Shown here: piece after piece, positions 1 to 7,033 of the stretch
Layout: each line of letters opens with the position of its first letter
Position numbering within the stretch: position 1 is the stretch's first letter
Assembly (NCBI GenBank): GCA_050116035.1
Contig: JASFPJ010000063.1
Coordinates: 1 to 13,323, forward strand
Source: SOIA01 sp050116035
Lineage (GTDB): Bacteria > Acidobacteriota > Aminicenantia > Aminicenantales > Aminicenantaceae
Reading direction: 5' to 3'
DNA length: 13,323 bases
The notes under the pieces: generated by a model
What the model was told of the DNA's origin: nothing
Databases searched by the model: none
Seen by the model: only the letters and a program-made list of their open reading frames with translations
Position numbers and translations under genes: made by a program

Positions 1-17
1 GAAAAAGACTTGAAACC

Positions 18-1019
18 TTAGAGGAAAAACTCCTCTCCATCCGAAGCCAGTTGAAAACCCTTATCTGTGATCTCCTTCCTGGCCTCTCCTTCTGGATCTA
101 GAGCCAGATTAGAATGGTTCAAATGGGTGAAATAGATGTGTATCTTTCCTTTTTTGGCCACTTTTTCTAGGGTTTTCAGGCTTGTCTGGATAAGAGGGTG
201 CCCGATCTGGGACATATCGCGTCCCGGGAGCTCATTCGGGCTGTAAAAGGTTCCATCCAGAAGCGCGATATCGACTTTTTCAGTTTCTTCCACTATCGAC
301 CGGTTCCAGGCCTTCCAGCTCTGGATGTCTGTGATATAGAGGAGACTCTTTTTTTCTCCTGAGATTCTAAACCCGATTGTGTCTGAGTATTCATTCCGAT
401 GCGGGACCTCTAAAGGAGTCAGTGAGATTCTGGATGTCAGGGAGAATTCTTTTCCTGGATGAAGAGTGTGGAGAGTTATGTTTTCTAACCGGACCAGCTG
501 ACTCCAAGGGCCATTATCGGATAAAAAGCGTCCCATTCGAGAAGTGCAGTACACAGGAAGCCCTCGAGTCGACATGCCTTCATAGCCAAAAAACATCAGG
601 CCTGTGTAGTGTCCGATATGCGCGTGCGTTAGCAGAATCGCATGAGGAGCATTTTTTCTGCCCTGCTTTTCAGTTCCCAGCCGGTCTCTAGCCGCATCCG
701 ATTGCCGCCGGATATCCGGGGTCGTGTCCAGGATGAAATATTTATTTTCTTCTAAATCGATGAGGGCCAGGGATGAGATGAGGCGGGAAAATCGGGCATC
801 TTCTCTGGCTCGAAGGCAGTTTGGGCAATAGCATCCTATATGGGGAATTCCCCCGTCCTGAGCCGTCCCCAGGACTTGCACAAGAACGCCTGTTTGTTCA
901 GACTTTTTGGCCAGGATTTTTGGATAAACTTTGAAGCTTCTCTTGGAACGGAGGAGGCCCAAGCCTGCCCATCCTCCGAGAATCGCATTGAAGAAATCCC
1001 GTCTCTCCATTTTTTTCAT
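18..1019 (-). CDS. PqqB-like metallo-beta-lactamase-fold hydrolase with Tat-type leader
   Basis: A 333-residue protein of the metallo-beta-lactamase fold, closest in pattern to the PqqB branch. Seen: an N-terminal twin-arginine motif (ERRDFF, residues 5-10) followed by a short hydrophobic stretch (about 12-23), so Tat export or membrane tethering is likely, although I see no clear AxA cleavage site. A C-x-C-x2-C zinc motif (C63, C65, C68) is as in PqqB. The metal motif reads HAHIGH (132-137), with Gly where classical family members have Asp. Further candidate ligands are H207, D231, D255, H274 and H299/H302. The first ATG is chosen because GAGGG lies about 9 bases upstream; the second ATG (Met4) has no ribosome site. 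No pqqA, C, D or E gene is present, so a role in PQQ synthesis is not supported. The substrate is unknown. It lies downstream of metG after 275 bases and may have its own promoter. Confidence 0.85.
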   Translation of the reverse strand: MKKMERRDFFNAILGGWAGLGLLRSKRSFKVYPKILAKKSEQTGVLVQVLGTAQDGGIPHIGCYCPNCLRAREDARFSRLISSLALIDLEENKYFILDTTPDIRRQSDAARDRLGTEKQGRKNAPHAILLTHAHIGHYTGLMFFGYEGMSTRGLPVYCTSRMGRFLSDNGPWSQLVRLENITLHTLHPGKEFSLTSRISLTPLEVPHRNEYSDTIGFRISGEKKSLLYITDIQSWKAWNRSIVEETEKVDIALLDGTFYSPNELPGRDMSQIGHPLIQTSLKTLEKVAKKGKIHIYFTHLNHSNLALDPEGEARKEITDKGFQLASDGEEFFL

Positions 1020-1294
1020 TGTTTTCGCCCTCGCATGTCTACTAATAGTGATTCGCTGTGAATATCCTCAATAGTAGCGAGTTGCGGGCTATGAGTCCAG
1101 AAAAGAAATTATTTCAGATAGCCCTACAGACAGAGATTGTGTCTTAATGGTTGACATTTTTTAATACGACGGCTCAGCAGGGCCTTTTTTAATGCTCGAT
1201 GGGATGGGAGTGGATATAGGTCTGGATGAGGTCACATATTCGGACCCGTTACCCAGCTTTGAAATCTCGAATGCGGTGATGCGGTCCCAGAAAC

Positions 1295-3229
1295 CTACCG
1301 GACTTTGGCTCCGGCGGGAACATCCGTGTCAAAAAAGGGAATGATGGCCTTCCCCTCGATCTCGGCGGCCAGGAGCATCCCCTGAGATTCGATTCCCCGG
1401 ATAACCGCAGGCTTCAGGTTCACGATCACTATGAGTTTTTTACTTTCGAGCTCCTCTGGGGAGTAGACATCGGCCACGCCTGCCACCATCGTCCTTTTTT
1501 CGGTACCGATGTTAACCTCCATCTTCACTAATTTGTCTGTTCCTTCCACTTTCTCTGCTTTGAGAATTTCTCCGACTCTAAGGTCCATTTTTTTGAATTC
1601 ATCAAAAGTCACCATATCCATTTTTTCCTCCTTTTTTTGAGGGGCTTGCCGGGTTTCCTCCTCCTTTAAAAACTCCTTCAGGTCCACTCTCGGGAAGAGA
1701 GGTTTTGGCTTTTTACAGACCTGGCCCAGCTTGAGGTTATCAAATTTCAATCCTGTGAGAGTTGTCTCTTCTATTGGTTTTTCTTCACCGAGAAAGTTCC
1801 AGATCTTCTGTGATGATTCGGGCATAACTGGGAAGAGGAAAAAACTGATCGCTCTGAGGGCGGCTGCACTCTGGTAAAGGATTCTTCCCAGCCTCTTTCT
1901 CTGGGATTCATCTTTAGCCAGTTTCCAGGGCTCATTATCGGCCAAATATTTGTTCACATTATTGATGAAAAACCAAATCTCTTCCAATGCCCGGTTCAAG
2001 GCGTAGTCATCATAGAACTTGAGTATTTTTTCCTTTGATCTATCGTATTCCTCTCGGAGTTTTTTATCTGCCTTTTCCTCATCATTCATTTCCTCGATCT
2101 TCCCGCCGAAATAATTATGGATCATGGTGAGAGTCCTCTGGACGAGGTTTCCGAGGTCATTGGCCAGGTCTGAGTTGACTCGGTGGATAAATCCCTCATG
2201 GGAAAAATTGCCGTCCAGACCGATCGGAATCTCGCGGAGCAGGAAGTATCGGAGAGGATCGGGCCCGAAAGTTTCAAGGATTAAATGGGGATCAAGGACG
2301 TTGCCCTTGGATTTGGACATTTTGGCTTCATCCTTGAGCCACCAGCCGTGCCCGAAAACCGTCTTGGGAAGAGGGAACTCCGCGGCCATCAGGAAGGCTG
2401 GCCAGAAGATTGCGTGGAACCTGAGGATATCCTTGCCGATGAGATGGATGTTGGCCGGCCAGTATTTTTGAAAAAGAGACATATCCTGATCATAACCGAT
2501 GCCGGTCAGGTAGTTATGGAGGGCGTCAAACCAGACATAGATGGTGTGTTTCGGATCATCTGGCACAGGGATTCCCCATTCGACTGTGGTCCGGGTGATG
2601 CTCAAGTCTTTCAGGCCCTGCTTGACAAAGCTGATGACCTCGTTCATCCGGCTTTGCGGCCGGACAAATGTCGGGTTTTTGGCGTAGAAATCCAGAAGGG
2701 ATTTCTGGTAAGTGGAGAGCTTGAAGAAGTAGCATTCTTCAGAGACAATGAATGCTTTCGTATTACACTCGGGGCAGATTTTGTAGCCGCCTTCTTCAAG
2801 AGGAACATCTTCAGCTAAAAAATGTTCGGTCGAATCACAATACCATCCTTTGTAGATGCCTTTGTAAATATCTCCTTTATCCTTCAATTTCTGGAAAATC
2901 TTTTGGACACCCTTTTCGTGGGAGGGCTGCGTGGTGCGGATAAAAGAGTCGTTGGCTATGTTCAGAACCTTCCATAGGTCTTTAAATCTCACCACCACCT
3001 GGTCAGCCAGTTCTATGGGGGTTAGCCCCTTTTCCTTCGCGGCTTTTTCCACTTTCTGACCGTGTTCATCCGTTCCAGTCAGGAAGAAGACATCGTTCCC
3101 TGAGAGTTTCTTGAAGCGGCTTATGGCGTCAGCGATGATCGTCGTGTAGGCGTGCCCGATATGAGGGACGTCGTTGACGTAATAGATCGGGGTTGTGATG
3201 TAAAAAGTGTTCTTAGACTTCTTTACCAC
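1295..3229 (-). CDS. metG: Methionine--tRNA ligase with C-terminal tRNA-binding domain
   Basis: Methionyl-tRNA synthetase (644 residues) charges tRNA-Met with methionine in the cytoplasm. Seen: class I signatures HIGH at 23-26 and KMSKS at 303-307; a connective-peptide zinc region with C131, C152 and C155; an anticodon-binding helical domain in roughly 350-510; and a C-terminal OB-fold of the Trbp111/CsaA type from about residue 538 to the end (MVTFDEFKKMDLRVGEI onward), which promotes dimerisation and tRNA binding in the long bacterial form. The start is GTG, chosen because a strong GAGGAGG lies 8 bases upstream and the protein then begins a few residues before the first beta strand. Its first 17 bases overlap the end of folE, indicating translational coupling. 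It is the fourth gene of the sir2-larC-folE-metG run. Identity is secure. Confidence 0.97.
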   Translation of the reverse strand: MVKKSKNTFYITTPIYYVNDVPHIGHAYTTIIADAISRFKKLSGNDVFFLTGTDEHGQKVEKAAKEKGLTPIELADQVVVRFKDLWKVLNIANDSFIRTTQPSHEKGVQKIFQKLKDKGDIYKGIYKGWYCDSTEHFLAEDVPLEEGGYKICPECNTKAFIVSEECYFFKLSTYQKSLLDFYAKNPTFVRPQSRMNEVISFVKQGLKDLSITRTTVEWGIPVPDDPKHTIYVWFDALHNYLTGIGYDQDMSLFQKYWPANIHLIGKDILRFHAIFWPAFLMAAEFPLPKTVFGHGWWLKDEAKMSKSKGNVLDPHLILETFGPDPLRYFLLREIPIGLDGNFSHEGFIHRVNSDLANDLGNLVQRTLTMIHNYFGGKIEEMNDEEKADKKLREEYDRSKEKILKFYDDYALNRALEEIWFFINNVNKYLADNEPWKLAKDESQRKRLGRILYQSAAALRAISFFLFPVMPESSQKIWNFLGEEKPIEETTLTGLKFDNLKLGQVCKKPKPLFPRVDLKEFLKEEETRQAPQKKEEKMDMVTFDEFKKMDLRVGEILKAEKVEGTDKLVKMEVNIGTEKRTMVAGVADVYSPEELESKKLIVIVNLKPAVIRGIESQGMLLAAEIEGKAIIPFFDTDVPAGAKVR

Positions 3230-3821
3230 TGAACATACCTCCTCTGATCAATGTCATGGCTTCTGATCGCGTGGCGCTGTGCGTGCGAAAAGAACCTCGG
3301 AGAGCTGATGTCACTGTGAGAGATTTGGGCTTTTTGGCCCCTCTCATCGACATGCACATGTGTTCCGCTTCGATCACGACCATGACCCCAAGGGGCTTGA
3401 GGTGTTCCATGATGAGGTCAGCAATCTGTTTGGTCAGCCTTTCCTGGACTTGAAGCCTCCGGGAAAGGTTATCAACCACTCGGGCAATCTTACTCAGCCC
3501 CACGATTCGACCTCCTTTGGGAATATAAGCAATATGGGCGACACCAGCAAAGGGAAGGAGATGATGTTCACACATGGAGTATAGAGGGATATTCTTTATG
3601 AGGACCATCTCATCGTGCTTTTCACCCTGAATCACCCGCAGATGCCGAGCCGGATTCTCGCTCACTCCTCCCAGTATTTCAGAGAACATGCTCGCCACTC
3701 TGCGCGGCGTCTCTTTGAGACCTGCGCGTTTAGGGTCTTCACCCACTCCTTCAAGAATGAGCTTGACGCCTCTGGCGATCTTCTCAAGGTCGGCTTTTAT
3801 TTTCTTGTTTTTTACGGGCAT
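3213..3821 (-). CDS. folE: GTP cyclohydrolase I
   Basis: Catalyses the first step of tetrahydrofolate (and related pterin) synthesis, GTP to 7,8-dihydroneopterin triphosphate plus formate. Seen: the hallmark MCEHHLLPF with zinc ligands Cys84 and His87, the segment SRRLQVQERLTKQIADLI, and HMCMSMRG with the third zinc Cys156 (numbered from the ATG). Length is about 202 residues, typical for the bacterial homodecamer-forming type. An in-frame TTG at 3839 would add six residues, but it lacks a ribosome site. ATG at 3821 has GAGGA about 11 bases upstream and is preferred. The 3' end overlaps metG by 17 bases, and the stop of larC lies 34 bases upstream, so it is probably co-transcribed with both. 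Methionine and folate one-carbon metabolism are linked (formyl-Met-tRNA), but the pairing may simply be a housekeeping operon. Confidence 0.96.
   Translation of the reverse strand: MPVKNKKIKADLEKIARGVKLILEGVGEDPKRAGLKETPRRVASMFSEILGGVSENPARHLRVIQGEKHDEMVLIKNIPLYSMCEHHLLPFAGVAHIAYIPKGGRIVGLSKIARVVDNLSRRLQVQERLTKQIADLIMEHLKPLGVMVVIEAEHMCMSMRGAKKPKSLTVTSALRGSFRTHSATRSEAMTLIRGGMFSGKEV
3238..3244 (-). promoter_or_regulatory. Ribosome binding site for metG
   Basis: GAGGAGG on the minus strand, 8 bases before the GTG start of metG and inside the last codons of folE. It decides the GTG start and implies translational coupling of folE and metG. Confidence 0.75.
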
Positions 3822-3855
3822 TGCTGGGTCTGTCCTCAAAATTTAGTGTGAAAAG

Positions 3856-5046
3856 TTAATCTGACTCCTTTTTATTTTTATTCGTATGCGTAAACTCCTT
3901 TACGGCCAACTGGATGATTTCTCTGACGGGACGGCCGCTCTTCTTCGCCAGTTTCAGACAATCGGTATATTCAGGCTGGATGTTGACGACTTTTCCTTCA
4001 AGGGAAGAAATTTTGATTGAAACTTCTTCGCTGAGCACGCGGAGCTTCTTGACCGTTCTTTCCAGCACGCGCCTTTGAACAGGATAATATCTTAAACCAA
4101 TGGAGCTTGTCTCTCGAAACACAGCGTTGATCAGGGCTTCTATTTTATCAATCTCTGCCAGGACGGTCAATTTTGTCGCCAGCCTGTTTTTTTTCATCGT
4201 TACAGGCGTAAAGAACACATCCAGTGCCCCGAGAGCGAATGCCCTGTCAAAGAAAGAGGCGAGAACCTGGGGTGTGGAATCATCGATATTGGCCTCAATG
4301 AGATAGACTTGTTTATCAGCCTTGAATTCCTTGTCGTTCCCGTAGAAAACTCTCAGGATGTTGGGGAAATCACGGAAATTTTTCTTGCCTGCCCCGCATC
4401 CGATTTTCTCGTAGGAAATTTCAGGGAAAGGAATGAATTTGTCAACCAGCGTGGAGACAATCGCCGCCCCTGTGGGTGTGACAAGCTCTTCTTTGATATG
4501 TTCTGAATAGACCGGGATATTCTTCAGCAATTCAGCCACTGCGGGCGGAGGCACAGGCAATCTGCCGTGTGAAGTTTTGACCCATCCCTGGCCAAGGTTC
4601 AAGGGGGAGGAGTAGAATTTGTTCACTTCCAGGGCTTCTGCCAGAAAACAACAACCCATGACATCCACGATCGCATCATCTGCGCCAGCCTCGTGGAGAT
4701 GGGCTTCCTGGAATTTATGCCCGTGGACCTTTGCTTCGGCCTGAAAAAGACTCTTAAATATGGCTAAAGAATTTTTTTTGACAGAGGGAGAAAAAGGGCT
4801 TTTCTTGATGAATGTTTCGATATCAGACCATTTCCGTGGAGCGCTCTTCCGTTTTTGGACAAGGACATCCACTTTCAATGCCCGGAGAGACGCTCTTTTC
4901 GCCTCCTTCAGCCGAATATCCACTGGGAGTTTCAAATCCGCCATCTTTTTTTTAAAAAATGAGGGAGAGACACCCAGGTCAAGGAGAGCGCCCAGGATCA
5001 TATCCCCACTCAAGCCAGATGAAGCGTCAAAATAAATAAATTTCAT
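3856..5046 (-). CDS. larC: Nickel-pincer cofactor biosynthesis protein LarC
   Basis: LarC inserts nickel into the pyridinium bis-thiocarboxylate mononucleotide precursor (CTP-dependent cyclometallase), giving the nickel-pincer nucleotide used by lactate racemase LarA and its relatives. Seen: the family N-terminus FDASSGLSGDMILGALLD (residues 6-23), the HLHEAGADDAIVDV motif (116-129), a Gly/Thr-rich segment VTPTGAAIVSTLVDKF, and a C-terminal domain ending CLKLAKKSGRPVREI. Length is 396 residues in a single uninterrupted frame; in Lactobacillus plantarum the same protein is made by a programmed frameshift joining larC1 and larC2. The ATG start lies 6 bases after the sir2 stop, with AAGGA near the end of sir2 as ribosome site. 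No larA, larB or larE is in the window, so the client enzyme must be encoded elsewhere or be another member of the LarA family. Confidence 0.93.
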   Translation of the reverse strand: MKFIYFDASSGLSGDMILGALLDLGVSPSFFKKKMADLKLPVDIRLKEAKRASLRALKVDVLVQKRKSAPRKWSDIETFIKKSPFSPSVKKNSLAIFKSLFQAEAKVHGHKFQEAHLHEAGADDAIVDVMGCCFLAEALEVNKFYSSPLNLGQGWVKTSHGRLPVPPPAVAELLKNIPVYSEHIKEELVTPTGAAIVSTLVDKFIPFPEISYEKIGCGAGKKNFRDFPNILRVFYGNDKEFKADKQVYLIEANIDDSTPQVLASFFDRAFALGALDVFFTPVTMKKNRLATKLTVLAEIDKIEALINAVFRETSSIGLRYYPVQRRVLERTVKKLRVLSEEVSIKISSLEGKVVNIQPEYTDCLKLAKKSGRPVREIIQLAVKEFTHTNKNKKESD

Positions 5047-5052
5047 CTATTT

Positions 5053-5817
5053 TCATTCCTTATTGGCTTCAAATGCCTTTTTCAGCTCTTTATCTATCAG
5101 AGGGAGGATTTCGCCGGCTTTCCCTCTGAACGAAAAATCAGCGTAAGGTGTCAGAGGAGTGGGGTCTGGATTGATCTCCACAATCTTGGCTCCGGCTTCA
5201 GCGGCAGAAAGAGGGAGGGAAGCGGCCGGTTGGACGAGGGCAGAGGTGCCCACGACGAACATCACATCACATTCTGAACTCAGTTGGAAGGCTTTCTGGA
5301 GGACAGTCGGGGAGAGGGATTCACCGAACCAGACCACATGTGGCCTCAAGAGAGCTCCGCATTCAGGACAGCGGGGAGGAACTTCTTTGAGTGGAGTTTC
5401 ATAGTTTTCCGCTACGGTTCCTTCCTCGGTGCATCTGAGCTTCCAGATGTTCCCGTGGAGTTCCAGTATATCCTTTGAACCCGCTTTTTTGTGGAGTCCG
5501 TCGATATTTTGAGTGATGAGAGAGAAGACAGGGAAGACATTCTCCCACCGGGCTAAGACTTCATGTCCTGGATTGGGTTCTTTTTCAGAGATGATTCCCC
5601 GCCTCCATTCATAAAACTCCCAGACAAGCTCTGGGTTCTGGGCAAAGGCAGTGGGAGTGGCCAGTTCTTCCGCGCGATATTTTTTCCAGAGTCCTTCTTT
5701 GCCGCGGAATGTGGGAATTCCAGATTCGGCCGAAATCCCAGCGCCTGTGGAAACAGCGACACGCTTGGCCTGGCAGAGCATTTCGACGAGGGTTCCTGTT
5801 TCCAGTTTATCGGTCAT
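5053..5817 (-). CDS. cobB: NAD-dependent protein deacylase, sirtuin (CobB/SIRT5-like)
   Basis: A cytoplasmic sirtuin of 254 residues that removes acyl groups from lysine using NAD+, releasing nicotinamide and O-acyl-ADP-ribose. Seen: Rossmann motif GAGISAESGIPTFRG (25-39), the NAD/ribose motif TQNID (102-106), catalytic His121 in ELHGN, VVWFGE (161-166), GTSALVQPAAS, and a C-terminal EINPDP. Residues Y69 and R72 (FYEWRR) match the Tyr/Arg pair that binds succinyl or malonyl groups in class III sirtuins such as SIRT5 and E. coli CobB. The zinc site has C129, C150 and C153; the fourth position is Glu132, a variant I recall in E. coli CobB as well. A GAGGAG ribosome site at 5823-5828 supports the start. 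It is the first gene of the minus-strand operon and is divergent from the PfkB kinase. Desuccinylase activity is an inference. Confidence 0.94.
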   Translation of the reverse strand: MTDKLETGTLVEMLCQAKRVAVSTGAGISAESGIPTFRGKEGLWKKYRAEELATPTAFAQNPELVWEFYEWRRGIISEKEPNPGHEVLARWENVFPVFSLITQNIDGLHKKAGSKDILELHGNIWKLRCTEEGTVAENYETPLKEVPPRCPECGALLRPHVVWFGESLSPTVLQKAFQLSSECDVMFVVGTSALVQPAASLPLSAAEAGAKIVEINPDPTPLTPYADFSFRGKAGEILPLIDKELKKAFEANKE

Positions 5818-5884
5818 TTCGTCTCCTCTCGCACCATAGAATAATCTTTTCTCGGCGAAAAATCAAAGTAAAAGGAAAGCCAAA

Positions 5885-5899
5885 AGGGGACAGGCCCCT
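5885..5899. repeat. Short GC palindrome in the sir2/pfkB divergent region
   Basis: AGGGG, five bases (ACAGG), then CCCCT: a perfect 5-bp stem. On the minus strand it is followed by TTTT and lies about 70 bases before the sir2 start, so it could act as a weak attenuator. It also resembles short GGGGACAGG-type dispersed repeats I recall from other genomes. A single copy here cannot decide between these. Confidence 0.3.
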
Positions 5900-5910
5900 G
5901 TGACTGCAAC

Positions 5911-5939
5911 TTGACTTGTTATTCCTTAAGTTATATATC
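5911..5939 (+). promoter_or_regulatory. Candidate sigma70 promoter for the PfkB kinase
   Basis: TTGACT at 5911-5916 (5 of 6 to the -35 consensus), a 17-base spacer, and TATATC at 5934-5939 (4 of 6 to the -10), inside an AT-rich stretch. It would give a leader of roughly 95 bases before the kinase start. A second, perfect TATAAT lies at 6018-6023 but has no good -35 at normal spacing. Confidence 0.4.
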
Positions 5940-5972
5940 ATTATCCGAATCCTTGGAGGAGGATGGTTGCAG

Positions 5973-6014
5973 ATGAGTAAGAAAAGTGGAATTGAGTTAT
6001 TGGGCGATACTTAA
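5973..6014 (+). CDS. Possible 13-residue leader ORF upstream of the kinase
   Basis: An ATG followed by 13 sense codons in total (MSKKSGIELLGDT) and TAA. It is preceded 10 bases upstream by a near-ideal GGAGGAGG (5955-5962), the best Shine-Dalgarno in this intergenic region yet not positioned for the kinase, whose own site is the weaker GGAAAG. It has no attenuator-like run of one codon and no recognisable product. It may be a translated leader or a chance ORF beside a relict ribosome site. Confidence 0.2.
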   Translation: MSKKSGIELLGDT

Positions 6015-6042
6015 AAATATAATCGGATGACTGGAAAGAATC

Positions 6043-6945
6043 ATGAGCTTGGTTATCATCGGATCTCTGGCTTTTGACACCATCGAGACACCCTTCGGCC
6101 GGAGAGAAAAGATTGTTGGGGGGTCAGGCACGTATTGTTCCCTGGCAGCGAGTTTTTTCACTCGGCCTAATGTGGTGGGCGTTGTGGGAGAGGATTTCCC
6201 GGAGGAGACGGTCGCCTTTCTCAAGAGCAAAAAAATCGATCTCAGGGGGTTGGAGGTTCGTCCGGGAAAGTCTTTTTTCTGGGAAGGGCACTACGGTGAG
6301 GATCCCAATCTGAGGACAACCATAAGAACAGAGCCGAATGTCTATGAGGACTTCAAGCCTCAGCTTCCTCCTGGATACAGAAAGAGCAAGATTGTCTTCC
6401 TGGCGAACATTGACCCTGACCAGCAGGATGAAATCCTGAATCAAGTCGAAAAACCAAAACTTGTCGCCATGGACACCATTAATCTATGGATCAACCAGAA
6501 GCGCGACTCTCTGTTGAAGGTTATGGAAAAGGTCGACTTCTATTTTGCCAACGACGAAGAGGTCAGACTGTTGACAGACGAGAAAAACCTGATAAAAGCC
6601 GGAAAGAAAATTCTGGAGGGAGGGCCATCACTTATCGTTATCAAGAAGGGAGAGCACGGAGCGCTGGTGCTCGGGAAGGATTTAGTCTTCGGCATTCTGG
6701 CGCATCCCTGTGAAGAAGTCATTGACCCAACCGGCGCTGGAGACAGCTTTGCTGGAGGCTTTCTGGGTTATCTCGATAAAGTCAAAGACTTTACTGATGA
6801 TAGAGAAATCCGCAGGGCCGCTGTTTACGGAAGCGTGTTGGCCTCTTTTGTCATCGAAGATTTTGGAATCAATCGTTTTAAGACTCTCACGACAGAAGAA
6901 ATAGAGGACCGTTTTGAGCGTTTCAGGGGACTTGTTTCTTTTTAG
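6043..6945 (+). CDS. PfkB-family carbohydrate kinase, substrate unknown
   Basis: A 300-residue cytoplasmic kinase of the ribokinase/PfkB superfamily, which transfers phosphate from ATP to a sugar or nucleoside hydroxyl. Seen: N-terminal strand MSLVIIGSLAFDTIETP, the GG-containing substrate region (VGGSGTYCSLAASFF), VVGVVGEDFP, the central MDTINLWI and FYFANDEEVRLLT segments, and the C-terminal PfkB signature DPTGAGDSFAGGFLGYL with GAGD at 231-234 and catalytic base D234. The ATG has GGAAAG 6 bases upstream. Length is typical of the family. It stands alone on the plus strand, divergent from sir2 and convergent with the acyl-CoA dehydrogenase gene, so context does not reveal the substrate. The motifs do not let me choose between adenosine, ribose, fructose or another sugar. 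Confidence 0.9.
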   Translation: MSLVIIGSLAFDTIETPFGRREKIVGGSGTYCSLAASFFTRPNVVGVVGEDFPEETVAFLKSKKIDLRGLEVRPGKSFFWEGHYGEDPNLRTTIRTEPNVYEDFKPQLPPGYRKSKIVFLANIDPDQQDEILNQVEKPKLVAMDTINLWINQKRDSLLKVMEKVDFYFANDEEVRLLTDEKNLIKAGKKILEGGPSLIVIKKGEHGALVLGKDLVFGILAHPCEEVIDPTGAGDSFAGGFLGYLDKVKDFTDDREIRRAAVYGSVLASFVIEDFGINRFKTLTTEEIEDRFERFRGLVSF

Positions 6946-6959
6946 TTTTTACAATTCTT

Positions 6960-6996
6960 GATCTCTATTTTCTCCAGAATGGTTTTGAGATCTTTT
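6960..6996 (+). terminator. Weak terminator-like hairpin after the PfkB kinase
   Basis: GATCTC at 6960-6965 pairs with GAGATC at 6987-6992 across a 21-base loop, followed by TTTT. It lies between convergent genes where a terminator is expected, but the stem is short and the loop long. Confidence 0.2.
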
Positions 6997-7033
6997 CCTC
7001 GATTCTCAGATGCAAAATTATCGCTTCAAGCTG

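Noticed and set aside
377..691. 104-codon open frame on the plus strand opposite the PqqB-like gene
   Set aside because: Entirely antisense to the metal-binding core of that gene and without its own ribosome site.
1039..1077. Inverted repeat CTACTA/TAGTAG in the leader of the PqqB-like gene, with a small ATTC/GAAT hairpin inside
   Set aside because: Short, interrupted stems that can arise by chance; no known riboswitch or operator pattern recognised.
1151..1156. TTGACA resembling a -35 box on the plus strand
   Set aside because: No acceptable -10 at 15-19 bases and no plus-strand gene downstream.
1171..1190. Hairpin GGCT/GGCC followed by six T on the plus strand
   Set aside because: Only four pairs including a wobble, and oriented opposite to both flanking minus-strand genes, so it has no transcript to end.
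2285..2818. 177-codon open frame on the plus strand opposite metG
   Set aside because: Lies wholly antisense to the secure metG frame, has no ribosome site and no recognisable motif; a shadow frame.
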